Below are positions 17,449 to 24,943 of a stretch of 64,000 nt of DNA, piece after piece. Under the pieces are notes generated by a model. It ran no database searches. It was not told the origin of the DNA and saw only the letters and a list, made by a program, of their open reading frames with translations. The position numbers and the translations under genes are program-made. How positions within the stretch are numbered: the first letter of the stretch is position 1; each line of letters opens with the position of its first letter. The DNA is from Rhizobiaceae bacterium (lineage in GTDB: Bacteria > Pseudomonadota > Alphaproteobacteria > Rhizobiales > Rhizobiaceae), in the NCBI GenBank assembly GCA_023953835.1, contig JAMLJB010000001.1, positions 1,984,001 to 2,048,000 on the forward strand. Direction: 5' to 3'.

Positions 17449-18120
17449 ATGATAAGAATTTGGGGAAGGCCAACCTCCGGTTGCACCCAGCGCGCTCTAT
17501 GGTGTCTGGAGGAGGCGGGGTTGCCCTTCGAACTGACGCTCGCCAGCGCGTTCATGGGACCGGGCGGGCACATCTCCAAGGGCGGCGAGCCCTTCGGTAT
17601 CGTCAACACGCCGGAATATCGGGCGATGAACCCGAACGGAACGCTTCCGACGATCAAGGACGGCGACTACGTGCTTTGGGAGTCCAATGCGATCCTTGCC
17701 TATATCGCGCTGAAATACGCGCCCGACCTTTATGGGAACGATGTCGAGACATTTGGCCGGGCGATAGGCTGGGGGTCGTGGGCGAACGAGCATCTCGATC
17801 CGATCACCACCTATCTGGTGCTGCACATCACGCGGCTGGCCAGTCACCTGCGCGACCCGGCGCTCGCCGAAAAAGGCAAGGCGGAAATGCCGAAGCAGGT
17901 CAAGACGCTGGACGACCAGCTGGCGAAGCAGTCCTATCTTGCGGGCGACAGCTTCACGATTGCCGATATTTCGGTCGGGCCGGCGATTCACCGCTGGGTG
18001 TTGTTCGACCCGGACCGCCCCAGATTCCCGCATGTCGAGGAATGGTACGCCCGGCTATGCGAGCGCGCACCCTTCCAAAAGCACATCATTCCCGAGCAGA
18101 ATCATTTCGATCCGGACTGA
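17449..18120 (+). CDS. Glutathione S-transferase family protein 2
   Basis: GST of 223 residues, paralogue of the protein at 15824. The N-terminus IRIWGRPTSGCTQRALW and the pocket MNPNGTLPTIKDGDYVLWES repeat the pattern of the first copy, and both end with a conserved RAPFQKHI/RPAFQKHI stretch. GGAGA lies seven bases before the ATG. Two retained copies under the same operator suggest two glutathione-dependent steps or a heterodimer. Confidence 0.85.
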   Translation: MIRIWGRPTSGCTQRALWCLEEAGLPFELTLASAFMGPGGHISKGGEPFGIVNTPEYRAMNPNGTLPTIKDGDYVLWESNAILAYIALKYAPDLYGNDVETFGRAIGWGSWANEHLDPITTYLVLHITRLASHLRDPALAEKGKAEMPKQVKTLDDQLAKQSYLAGDSFTIADISVGPAIHRWVLFDPDRPRFPHVEEWYARLCERAPFQKHIIPEQNHFDPD

Positions 18121-18460
18121 GCGGCAGCGTGGTCAGGACGCGGCGTCCTCACAGTGTCGGGCACTCGAATTCGCCCGGTCTCTTGCAAGAACTCGTCCGC
18201 ATACGCGAGGAAGGCGCATATTCGGCGTTCGGCCATCTGACGAGCGGGACGGACGGCGGCTGAGGCAGGATTTATTGAAGTACTACGAGGCTTGATTTCC
18301 GGGATTGAAGCCTCTATATAGTGTTCATCGAACTTGCCGTTGAACTTTGTTACCGCGCTGTGGCGCATCTGGCGATCTTCTTCTTTCAACTTCGATTTTT
18401 TCATGCGATTGGCGGCCGCCGATCGCAACTGAAACTATGAGCGATTGAAAGGTGATCGTC
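18121..18460. other. Intergenic region holding the cspA promoter and leader
   Basis: No gene is seen in these 340 bases. A promoter at 18292-18320 (TTGATT, 17 bases, TATATA) would give a transcript starting near 18327 with a leader of about 134 bases before the cold-shock gene. Long leaders are usual for cold-shock mRNAs and can fold differently at low temperature. Confidence 0.55.
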
Positions 18461-18670
18461 ATGAATACTGGTACAGTTAAGTTCTTCAATGCCACCAAGG
18501 GTTTTGGCTTCATTGCCCCCGATAATGGTGGTGCGGACGTGTTCGTCCATATTTCCGCCGTGGAACGGGCGGGCATGCGATCGATTGTCGAGGGACAGAA
18601 ATTGTCGTTCGACGTGGTTGCGGATCGCCGTTCCGGCAAGTCTGCCGCTGAAAATCTTCAGGCGGCATAA
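18461..18670 (+). CDS. Cold-shock protein, CspA family
   Basis: Single cold-shock domain of 69 residues that binds single-stranded RNA or DNA. RNP1 is GFGFIAPD (KGFGFI near 15-20) and RNP2 is VFVHIS near 30-35. The ATG at 18461 gives the standard N-terminus [10 protein letters not shown]; an ATG nine bases earlier is also in frame. It has a long leader upstream, and a hairpin and a rho-independent terminator downstream. Confidence 0.93.
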   Translation: MNTGTVKFFNATKGFGFIAPDNGGADVFVHISAVERAGMRSIVEGQKLSFDVVADRRSGKSAAENLQAA

Positions 18671-18681
18671 GCACTCCGAAA

Positions 18682-18713
18682 GGCTCGCTTGCACGGATGT
18701 ACTGCGGCGAGCC
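18682..18713 (+). other. Hairpin in the cspA 3' region
   Basis: GGCTCGC at 18682-18688 pairs exactly with GCGAGCC at 18707-18713 across an 18-base loop. No T-run follows, so it is not a terminator. It may protect the cspA mRNA or mark a short 3'-derived RNA. Confidence 0.5.
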
Positions 18714-18799
18714 ATGAAGGTAACTGCACGCGGCTGCGCATGAAATGGCAGATAGCTATTTGAGTGCCGCACAACTGCAGGGAACTGTGAGTGGCGAGG

Positions 18800-18834
18800 A
18801 AGGTCGGGTTGGTGCCCGGCCTTTTGCTTTTTTT
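18800..18834 (+). terminator. Rho-independent terminator
   Basis: AAGGTCGGG at 18800-18808 pairs with CCCGGCCTT at 18815-18823 with one G-T pair, followed by a T-rich run to 18834. It closes the cspA unit and lies only 15 bases before the next start codon. Confidence 0.8.
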
Positions 18835-18849
18835 GACACGGAGAACGTC

Positions 18850-19029
18850 TTGCCCCGAAAAATCGAAGCGTCCCATCTAACGAGAACCGGCCGAAATGCT
18901 TTGAAGGCGGATGTGACAAACGCTGCGGCTCGCGCCATCTCTGACGCAGAAGCGGCGAAACGCGAGGCCAAGACCAAGCGTCTGCGCGCGGCCCGACTGA
19001 AGGCGGAGGCTGCCGAAGGCAACCGGTAA
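18850..19029 (+). CDS. Small basic hypothetical protein
   Basis: TTG start with GGAGA six bases upstream gives 59 residues. The protein is rich in Ala, Lys, Arg and Glu, with a single predicted long helix from about residue 20 (AARAISDAEAAKREAKTKRLRAARLKAEA). No cysteine, signal peptide or membrane segment is present. It may bind nucleic acid, but I do not recognise a family. Its ribosome-binding site directly follows the cspA terminator, so its expression may depend on read-through. An open frame reaching back to 18745 has no ribosome-binding site. Confidence 0.6.
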   Translation: MPRKIEASHLTRTGRNALKADVTNAAARAISDAEAAKREAKTKRLRAARLKAEAAEGNR

Positions 19030-19245
19030 GCATTGCCCGTCATATTCCGCGAATTGCAGGAATTGGAAGAGCACGAGTCGCCCGGCTTTGTCGCGCTGCG
19101 CCCATTTGGTCCGAATTGTTGGAGCGCGCCCGGCCAGCGGCCGCCGGCGGGATATCCCCGTTATACAACCCGACTCGTGCCATCGACCGGCAATCGTTCG
19201 AGCAGTCCGAAAATTCTATTATATTGATTTCATTTGACTTTTGCT

Positions 19246-19322
19246 TGGTAGCGGAGGAGGGATTTGAACCCCCGACACAAGGATTATGATTCCTCTGCTC
19301 TAACCAACTGAGCTACTCCGCC
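19246..19322 (-). tRNA. tRNA-Met (CAT), elongator type
   Basis: A 77-base cloverleaf on the minus strand beginning GGCGGAGTAGCTCAG and ending in an encoded CCA. The anticodon loop ATCATAA has CAT at the centre, with stem GAGGA/TCCTT. The T arm GGGGGTTCAAATCCCTC is intact. The acceptor pairs fully, unlike initiator tRNA. CAT anticodons are also used by tRNA-Ile2, so that identity remains a minor alternative. Confidence 0.93.
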
Positions 19323-19435
19323 TCAAGGTTTGCCTTGCGTTTCCGCGCGGCGCTGTCCTGAAGACGCGCGGATATAGGATTGCCCGGCGCGGCCTGTCAA
19401 GTTTCGGATTGGTCCGAACCGTCCAAAAATGCCGC

Positions 19436-22400
19436 TCAGGCGTCCGCCGCGAAAACCACCAGCAAATCCTTGGCGTCGATCTGGTCGCCGCTGTGCACCA
19501 GCACCTCCGCGATTGTCCCGTCGCGCTCGGCATGCAGCGCCGTCTCCATCTTCATTGCCTCGATCGAGAGCAGCACGTCGCCCGCCTTGACGGCCTGGCC
19601 CGCGCCGACCGCAAGCGTCGAGACAACGCCCGGCATGGGGGCGCCGACATGCAGTTCGTTGCCTGCCTCGGCCTTGCGGCGCGCCTTGCCGTTGGAAGCG
19701 CCATGTGCGCGATCCGGCACCTTGATGCGGCGCGGCTGCCCGTTCAGCTCGAAGAACACCGTCACCATGCCCTTCTCGTCGGTGTCGCCGATGGCGAGGC
19801 AGCGGATCACGAGCGTCTTGCCGCGCTCGATGTCGACGAATACTTCGTCTTCCGCCCCCATGCCGTAGAAATAGGTCAAGGTCGGCAGCACGCTCACCGG
19901 GCCGTAGGCCTCCTGCGCCGCCGCGAAATCCGTGAACACCTTCGGATACATCAGCCAGGACGCAAACTCATATTCGCTGAGCTTGCGGCCAAGCTTCGCC
20001 TCGATGTCGGCGCGGCTTGCCTTCAGATCGGCGGGCTTGAGCAGCGAGCCCGGCCGCTCGGTATATGGCTTGTCGCCCTTGAGCGCTTTTTTCTGCAGGT
20101 CTTTCGGCCATCCGCCGGGCGATTGCCCGAGATCGCCGCGCAGCATGGACACGACCGAATCGGGAAAGGCGATGTCCTTCGCCGGGTTCTCCACATCGGC
20201 GACGCTGAGGTCCTGGCTCACCATCATCAGCGCCATGTCGCCGACGACCTTGGACGATGGCGTCACCTTGACGATGTCACCGAACATCAGGTTCACGTCG
20301 TGATAGGCCTGCGCGACCTCGTGCCAGCGCGTTTCCAGCCCGAGCGAGCGCGCCTGCTCCTTGAGATTGGTGAACTGCCCGCCCGGCATCTCGTGCAGGT
20401 AGACCTCGGAGGCAGGACCTTTCAGGTCGCTTTCGAATGCGGTGTACTGGTTGCGGACCGCCTCCCAGTAGAAGGAGATGCGCCGGATCCATTGCGGATC
20501 AAGGCCCGGATCGTAGGGCGTGCCGCGCAGCGCCTCGACAATCGACCCGAGGCAGGGCTGCGAGGTATTGCCCGAGAAGGAATCCATCGCCGCGTCGACC
20601 GCATCGACGCCGCTCTCCACCGCCGCCAGCACGGTCGCGGCGGAGAGGCCCGACGTGTCATGGGTGTGGAAATGGATCGGCAGGTCGGTCGCCTCGCGCA
20701 GCGCCTTGAACAGCACGCGCGCCGCGCCCGGTTTCAGCAGGCCCGCCATGTCCTTGACGGCGATGATGTTGGCGCCCGCCTTTTCCAGATCGGTCGCCAG
20801 CTCGACATAATAGCGCAGATCGTATTTCGCGCGCTCCGGGTCGAGTATGTCGCCCGTGTAGCACATGGCCGCCTCGCAGAGCTTGCCTTCGGTGCGAACG
20901 GCGTCCATCGCCACGCGCATGTTTTCCACCCAGTTCAGGCAGTCGAACACGCGGAACAGGTCGATGCCGCCACTGGCGGCCTGCTTCACGAAATGCTGGA
21001 CGACATTGTCGGGATAGTTGGTGTAGCCGACCCCGTTTGCGCCGCGCAGCAGCATCTGGAGCAGCAGGTTTGGGGCTGCCTCGCGCACATTCGCGAGCCG
21101 CTCCCACGGGTCCTCGGTCAGGAAGCGCATGGCGACGTCGAATGTCGCGCCGCCCCAGCATTCCAGCGAAAGCAACTGGGGCAGGGCGCGCGCATAGGTG
21201 CCTGCTATGCGCGCTATGTCGTAGGTGCGCATGCGCGTCGCCAGCAGCGACTGGTGGCCGTCGCGCATCGTCGTGTCGGTGATGAGGACCTGCGGCTGCT
21301 CGCGCATCCAGCGCGCGAAACCGTCCGGTCCGAGCGCGTCCAGCTTCTGCTTTGTGCCGTCCGGCACCGATCCCGTGTACCAGGGAACCACTGGCGCGGC
21401 CGCTTCCGGGTTGGGCGCGGGGCGCCCCCGCGTTTCCGGATGGCCGTTAACCGTCACGTCGGCCAGATAGTTCAGGAGCTTGGTGGCGCGGTCCTGCCGC
21501 TTCACCTGCGAGAAAAGCTCCGGCGTCGTGTCGATGAACTTCGTGGTATACGAATTGTCGTGGAAGCTCGGATGGGAAATGATCGCTTCCAGAAATGTCA
21601 GGTTGGTCGCCACGCCGCGAATGCGGAACTCGCGCAGCGCACGGTTCATGCGGGCAATCGCCTCTTCCGAAGTCGGCGCCCAGGCCGTCACCTTTTCCAG
21701 GAGCGGATCGTAGAACCGCGTGATGACCGCGCCGGAATAGGCTGTGCCGCCGTCCAGCCGGATGCCGAAGCCGGTCGCGCCCCTGTATGCGGTGATGCGG
21801 CCATAGTCGGGGATGAAATTCTGCTCGGGATCTTCCGTGGTGATCCGGCATTGCAGTGCATGGCCGTTCAGTCTGATGTCCTGCTGCTTCGGCACGCCCG
21901 ATTCCGGCGTGCCGATGGCGAAGCCGTCGAGAATGTGAATCTGCGCCTTGACGATGTCGATGCCGGTCACCGCCTCGGTGACGGTGTGTTCCACCTGGAT
22001 GCGCGGATTGACCTCGATGAAATAGAACTGGCCGGTGTCCGCGTCCTGCAGGAATTCGACCGTCCCGGCCCCGATATAGCTCGTTTCCTTTGCGATCTTG
22101 AGCGCGTGTCCGCACAGTTCGTTGCGCTGCGCGTCATTGAGATAGGGCGCGGGTGCGCGCTCGACCACCTTCTGGTTGCGCCGCTGGATCGAGCAGTCGC
22201 GCTCGAACAGATGAACGGCGTTGCCGTGCGTGTCGCCCAGGATCTGAACCTCGACATGGCGGGCGCGCTCGACGAGCTTTTCCAGATAGACCTCGTCCTT
22301 GCCGAAGGCGGCCTTGGCCTCGCGCTTGCCTTCGGTCACCTCACGCAGCAGGTCGGCCTCGGCCCTGATTGCACGCATGCCGCGTCCGCCGCCGCCCCAG

Positions 22401-22903
22401 GATGCCTTCAGCATCACCGGATAGCCCATCTTCGCGGCCAGCCGCTTCACTTCCTCCATGTCGTCGGGCAGCGGGTCGGTGGCGGGCACGACCGGCACGC
22501 CCACCTCTATGGCGAGGTTGCGGGCGGCGACCTTGTTGCCCAGCCGCCGCATGGTCTCCGGCTTCGGCCCGATGAAGGTAATCCCCGCTTCCGCGCAGGC
22601 TTCCGCGAATTCCGGGCTTTCCGAAAGCAGGCCATATCCGGGGTGGATTGCATCCGCGCCGGAATATCTGGCGACGCGCAGCACCTCGTCGATCGACAGG
22701 TAGCTTTCGATCGGCCCCATGTCCTTCGCGAGCCATGGACCACGACCGACCTGGTAGCTTTCATCCGCCTTGAAGCGATGCAGCGAATATTTGTCTTCCT
22801 CGGCCCAGATGGCGACTGTTTTCAGTCCCAATTCGTTGGCCGCGCGAAACACGCGTATGGCGATTTCCGACCTGTTGGCGACGAGAATTTTTCTGATTGC
22901 CAC
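19436..22903 (-). CDS. pyc: Pyruvate carboxylase
   Basis: Single-chain biotin enzyme of 1155 residues that makes oxaloacetate from pyruvate and bicarbonate, replenishing the TCA cycle. Order of domains: biotin carboxylase (about 1-450, ATP-grasp glycine loop KASWGGGGRGM), carboxyltransferase barrel (about 530-830, starting LITDTTMRDGHQS), PYC/OADA domain, and the biotinyl domain with the biotinylated lysine in EAMKMET near 1118. The length is normal and the frame unbroken. The upstream region holds a motif shared with the phaR/phaA promoter. Confidence 0.98.
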   Translation of the reverse strand: MAIRKILVANRSEIAIRVFRAANELGLKTVAIWAEEDKYSLHRFKADESYQVGRGPWLAKDMGPIESYLSIDEVLRVARYSGADAIHPGYGLLSESPEFAEACAEAGITFIGPKPETMRRLGNKVAARNLAIEVGVPVVPATDPLPDDMEEVKRLAAKMGYPVMLKASWGGGGRGMRAIRAEADLLREVTEGKREAKAAFGKDEVYLEKLVERARHVEVQILGDTHGNAVHLFERDCSIQRRNQKVVERAPAPYLNDAQRNELCGHALKIAKETSYIGAGTVEFLQDADTGQFYFIEVNPRIQVEHTVTEAVTGIDIVKAQIHILDGFAIGTPESGVPKQQDIRLNGHALQCRITTEDPEQNFIPDYGRITAYRGATGFGIRLDGGTAYSGAVITRFYDPLLEKVTAWAPTSEEAIARMNRALREFRIRGVATNLTFLEAIISHPSFHDNSYTTKFIDTTPELFSQVKRQDRATKLLNYLADVTVNGHPETRGRPAPNPEAAAPVVPWYTGSVPDGTKQKLDALGPDGFARWMREQPQVLITDTTMRDGHQSLLATRMRTYDIARIAGTYARALPQLLSLECWGGATFDVAMRFLTEDPWERLANVREAAPNLLLQMLLRGANGVGYTNYPDNVVQHFVKQAASGGIDLFRVFDCLNWVENMRVAMDAVRTEGKLCEAAMCYTGDILDPERAKYDLRYYVELATDLEKAGANIIAVKDMAGLLKPGAARVLFKALREATDLPIHFHTHDTSGLSAATVLAAVESGVDAVDAAMDSFSGNTSQPCLGSIVEALRGTPYDPGLDPQWIRRISFYWEAVRNQYTAFESDLKGPASEVYLHEMPGGQFTNLKEQARSLGLETRWHEVAQAYHDVNLMFGDIVKVTPSSKVVGDMALMMVSQDLSVADVENPAKDIAFPDSVVSMLRGDLGQSPGGWPKDLQKKALKGDKPYTERPGSLLKPADLKASRADIEAKLGRKLSEYEFASWLMYPKVFTDFAAAQEAYGPVSVLPTLTYFYGMGAEDEVFVDIERGKTLVIRCLAIGDTDEKGMVTVFFELNGQPRRIKVPDRAHGASNGKARRKAEAGNELHVGAPMPGVVSTLAVGAGQAVKAGDVLLSIEAMKMETALHAERDGTIAEVLVHSGDQIDAKDLLVVFAADA

Positions 22904-22954
22904 GCACTCGCTCCGAGGGACAGTGAGACTGACCCTCTTTGATTAGCTGAAAAA

Positions 22955-22968
22955 TTGTGCAGTGCAAA
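22955..22968. promoter_or_regulatory. Candidate PhaR site before pyc
   Basis: TTGTGCAGTGCAAA, 52 bases before the pyc start. The first eleven bases recur exactly at 41106 between phaR and phaA. PhaR proteins are known to bind TGC-rich sites; the link here is an inference. Confidence 0.45.
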
Positions 22969-23076
22969 CAAATTTGGCACGGATTGTCCCGTGCAATCCG
23001 GGTTCAGGCCAACGGGTCTCTGCCGCCGGGCGGAATCGATTGTTGCGGAACAGATCGGGGGCGCTGCGCGCTCGCC

Positions 23077-23286
23077 CTATTTGTTGAGGATCAGCTTTCC
23101 CTGACGGGTGATCTTCAGCCGGTAAAGCGACTCCCCATGCGCTATCCCGATTTCGTGTTCTCCCCGTTCGAACAGGCTGCTGCTGGTTACCGTGCGAACG
23201 CCAAGCCGCGTGGCCTCCTGCGGGCGGTGGGTGTCGGTCCGCTCGGTGTTGAGCGAGCGATGGAAATGGGGATTGTATGTGTTCAT
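23077..23286 (-). CDS. hemP: Hemin uptake protein HemP
   Basis: Small protein of 69 residues of the HemP/HmuP family. The conserved C-terminal half runs SSSLFERGEHEIGIAHGES and then YRLKITRQGKLILNK. In rhizobia HmuP is a co-activator of haem-uptake receptor genes. The ATG is preceded by AAGGGG. No haem receptor or transporter gene is nearby. A RirA-type iron box lies 55 bases upstream, so iron control is expected. Confidence 0.9.
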   Translation of the reverse strand: MNTYNPHFHRSLNTERTDTHRPQEATRLGVRTVTSSSLFERGEHEIGIAHGESLYRLKITRQGKLILNK

Positions 23287-23340
23287 CGGTGACCCCTTGC
23301 TAATGGAAATCCGGCCCGCGACGCGAACCCTGAAATTTCT

Positions 23341-23355
23341 TGACTAAAAATATCA
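23341..23355. promoter_or_regulatory. RirA-type iron-responsive operator
   Basis: TGACTAAAAATATCA fits the TGA-N9-TCA iron-responsive box described for RirA in rhizobia, with flanking TT and AA extending the symmetry. It lies between hemP and the divergent MFS gene, close to hemP. Confidence 0.6.
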
Positions 23356-23524
23356 AGTTTATTGTGGAATGCAAGATAGGATTTGCAGGCGGCATTTCAG
23401 GGGCGTGCGTTGGCGTCGACGTTTCTGCCCTGAGGCAGGAGAGGTTTCTGGACCAGTCGAATGATCCTTGACCGCCATTCTAACCGATTTAAGAGTGGCG
23501 CGCTTTTGAAAGGAATGAATCCGC

Positions 23525-24721
23525 ATGAGTGCTGGGCGTGGTCTTGCGTTGCAGGAGCGTGGCCGCTGGGCGGTGGCCGGCCTGTTTTTCATGAATGGCT
23601 TTCTGGTGGGCAGCTGGGCGCCGCAAATCCCGGAACTTGTTACTCGGCTCGATATTCGGGAATCGACGCTCGGCATCCTGATCCTCGTCTTCGGCCTTGG
23701 GGCGATGCTGTTCATGCCGTTGTCGGGCGTGCTGATGTCTCGATACGGGTCGCGGCGCGTGGGCTGCGGCTTCGGCGTCGCCTGCGTGGTGTCTTTGCTG
23801 ACGGTCGTTTCCGCGCCCAATGTCGCGCTTGCGGGTGCTGCGATGTTCTTCTTCGGGGGCGTCGTCGGTGCGATGGATGTCGCGATGAATTCCAATGCCG
23901 TCGCCGTCGAACGAAAGCTGTCGAAGGCCATCATGTCGTCGTCGCACGGCTTTTGGAGCCTTGGCGGTTTCGTCGGTGGTGGTCTGGGTGGCGTGGTGAT
24001 CCAGAATTTCGGCTATTTCGCACATGCCGTCGGCGTCACGCTGGCGATGGCGCTGATGCTGGCCGCCGCCGCACCCTTCGTCATCGAGGACAGGCAGCCG
24101 CCGACGGGCGAGGCGAAGCAGCCGATGCGGCTGCCCCGCATTGCGGCGGTCTATCTCGTCGGAGCGGTGGCGCTGTTTGCCATGATACCCGAGGGCGCGG
24201 TGCTCGACTGGGGCGCGCTCTATCTCCGGCAGGAGCTTGGAGCATCGATTGCGACCGCCGGTCTTGGCTTTGCCTTCTTTGCCGGAGCGATGGCGGCGCT
24301 GCGATTTGCGGGCGACCGCGTCCGAAACCGCTTCGGAGCCGTGAGGACGATGCGCGTCTCATGCCTCATTGCGGCTGCGGGCATTCTTGTGGCGGGGCTG
24401 TCGCCATGGGCGTGGCTGGTCATCGCCGCGTTCGCGTTCGCGGGCATCGGCATCGCCAACATCGTTCCCATCGCATTCTCGGCTGCCGGCAACCAGCCCG
24501 GCATTTCCGCCAGCACCGGCATGAGCGTCGTCACGACAATCGGCTATTCCGGCATCCTGCTGGCGCCTTCGGCCATCGGCTTTGCCGCCGAGCATGTCGG
24601 CTTTTCGTGGGTTTATATTGCGCTGTCGATACCGCTCGTCGTGGTGTGCGCCTACGCCGAGCTTGTCCGGGCCGCCGATTTCCAGCCGGACCGGCAGATC
24701 GCCGGTCCCGAGATGATCTGA
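23525..24721 (+). CDS. MFS transporter (YbjJ-like)
   Basis: Major facilitator of 398 residues with about twelve transmembrane segments and a short N-terminus. The loop GVLMSRYGSRRVG near 72-84 is the MFS motif A equivalent, and GFWSLGGFVGG is typical of the YbjJ/FucP-like group. The substrate is unknown. The gene is divergent from hemP and ends one base before the convergent DUF3309 gene. Confidence 0.85.
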   Translation: MSAGRGLALQERGRWAVAGLFFMNGFLVGSWAPQIPELVTRLDIRESTLGILILVFGLGAMLFMPLSGVLMSRYGSRRVGCGFGVACVVSLLTVVSAPNVALAGAAMFFFGGVVGAMDVAMNSNAVAVERKLSKAIMSSSHGFWSLGGFVGGGLGGVVIQNFGYFAHAVGVTLAMALMLAAAAPFVIEDRQPPTGEAKQPMRLPRIAAVYLVGAVALFAMIPEGAVLDWGALYLRQELGASIATAGLGFAFFAGAMAALRFAGDRVRNRFGAVRTMRVSCLIAAAGILVAGLSPWAWLVIAAFAFAGIGIANIVPIAFSAAGNQPGISASTGMSVVTTIGYSGILLAPSAIGFAAEHVGFSWVYIALSIPLVVVCAYAELVRAADFQPDRQIAGPEMI

Positions 24722-24722
24722 A

Positions 24723-24881
24723 TCATATCCTGCCCATCAGCAGCAGCACGAGCACCACGATCAACAGCACGCCGACGATGCCGGAAGGTCCGTATCCCCA
24801 TCCGCGCGAATAGGGCCAACTCGGAACCGCGCCGATCAGGATCAAAATCAATATGATGAGAAGAAGTGTGCCTAACGTCAT
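24723..24881 (-). CDS. DUF3309 family small membrane protein
   Basis: A 52-residue open frame with GGAGGG eight bases before the ATG. It begins MTLGTLLLIILILILIGAVP, then a polar turn WPYSRGWGYGPSG, then a second hydrophobic stretch VGVLLIVVLVLLLMG. This two-segment pattern with the aromatic/glycine turn matches DUF3309, common in rhizobia and of unknown function. Stress-related induction is reported for some small proteins of this sort, but nothing here shows it. Confidence 0.85.
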   Translation of the reverse strand: MTLGTLLLIILILILIGAVPSWPYSRGWGYGPSGIVGVLLIVVLVLLLMGRI

Positions 24882-24943
24882 ATTTCATTCCCTCCAAATG
24901 GTATGGCCGGGAAGGAAATGCGCGAGGCGGGCTTGTGGTTCCC

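Noticed and set aside
1..18120. Idea that the first 18 kb is a transposon-borne island
   Set aside because: No transposase, integrase, inverted ends or tRNA-linked attachment repeat is seen; the nearest tRNA at 19246 is intact and without a second partial copy in the window.
18401..19033. 210-codon minus-strand frame
   Set aside because: Antisense to cspA, its terminator and the small basic protein; no motif and an implausible composition.
19033..19227. 64-codon frame before the tRNA
   Set aside because: No ribosome-binding site and no family resemblance; probably chance.
19409..22942. 1177-codon open frame on the plus strand
   Set aside because: It is the antisense shadow of pyruvate carboxylase; its translation is Arg/His/Ala-rich with no domain, while the minus-strand frame is a full biotin enzyme.
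23461..24813. 450-codon plus-strand frame overlapping the MFS gene
   Set aside because: Alternative frame of the MFS permease, which has clear membrane segments; the rival is Arg/Gly/Cys-rich.
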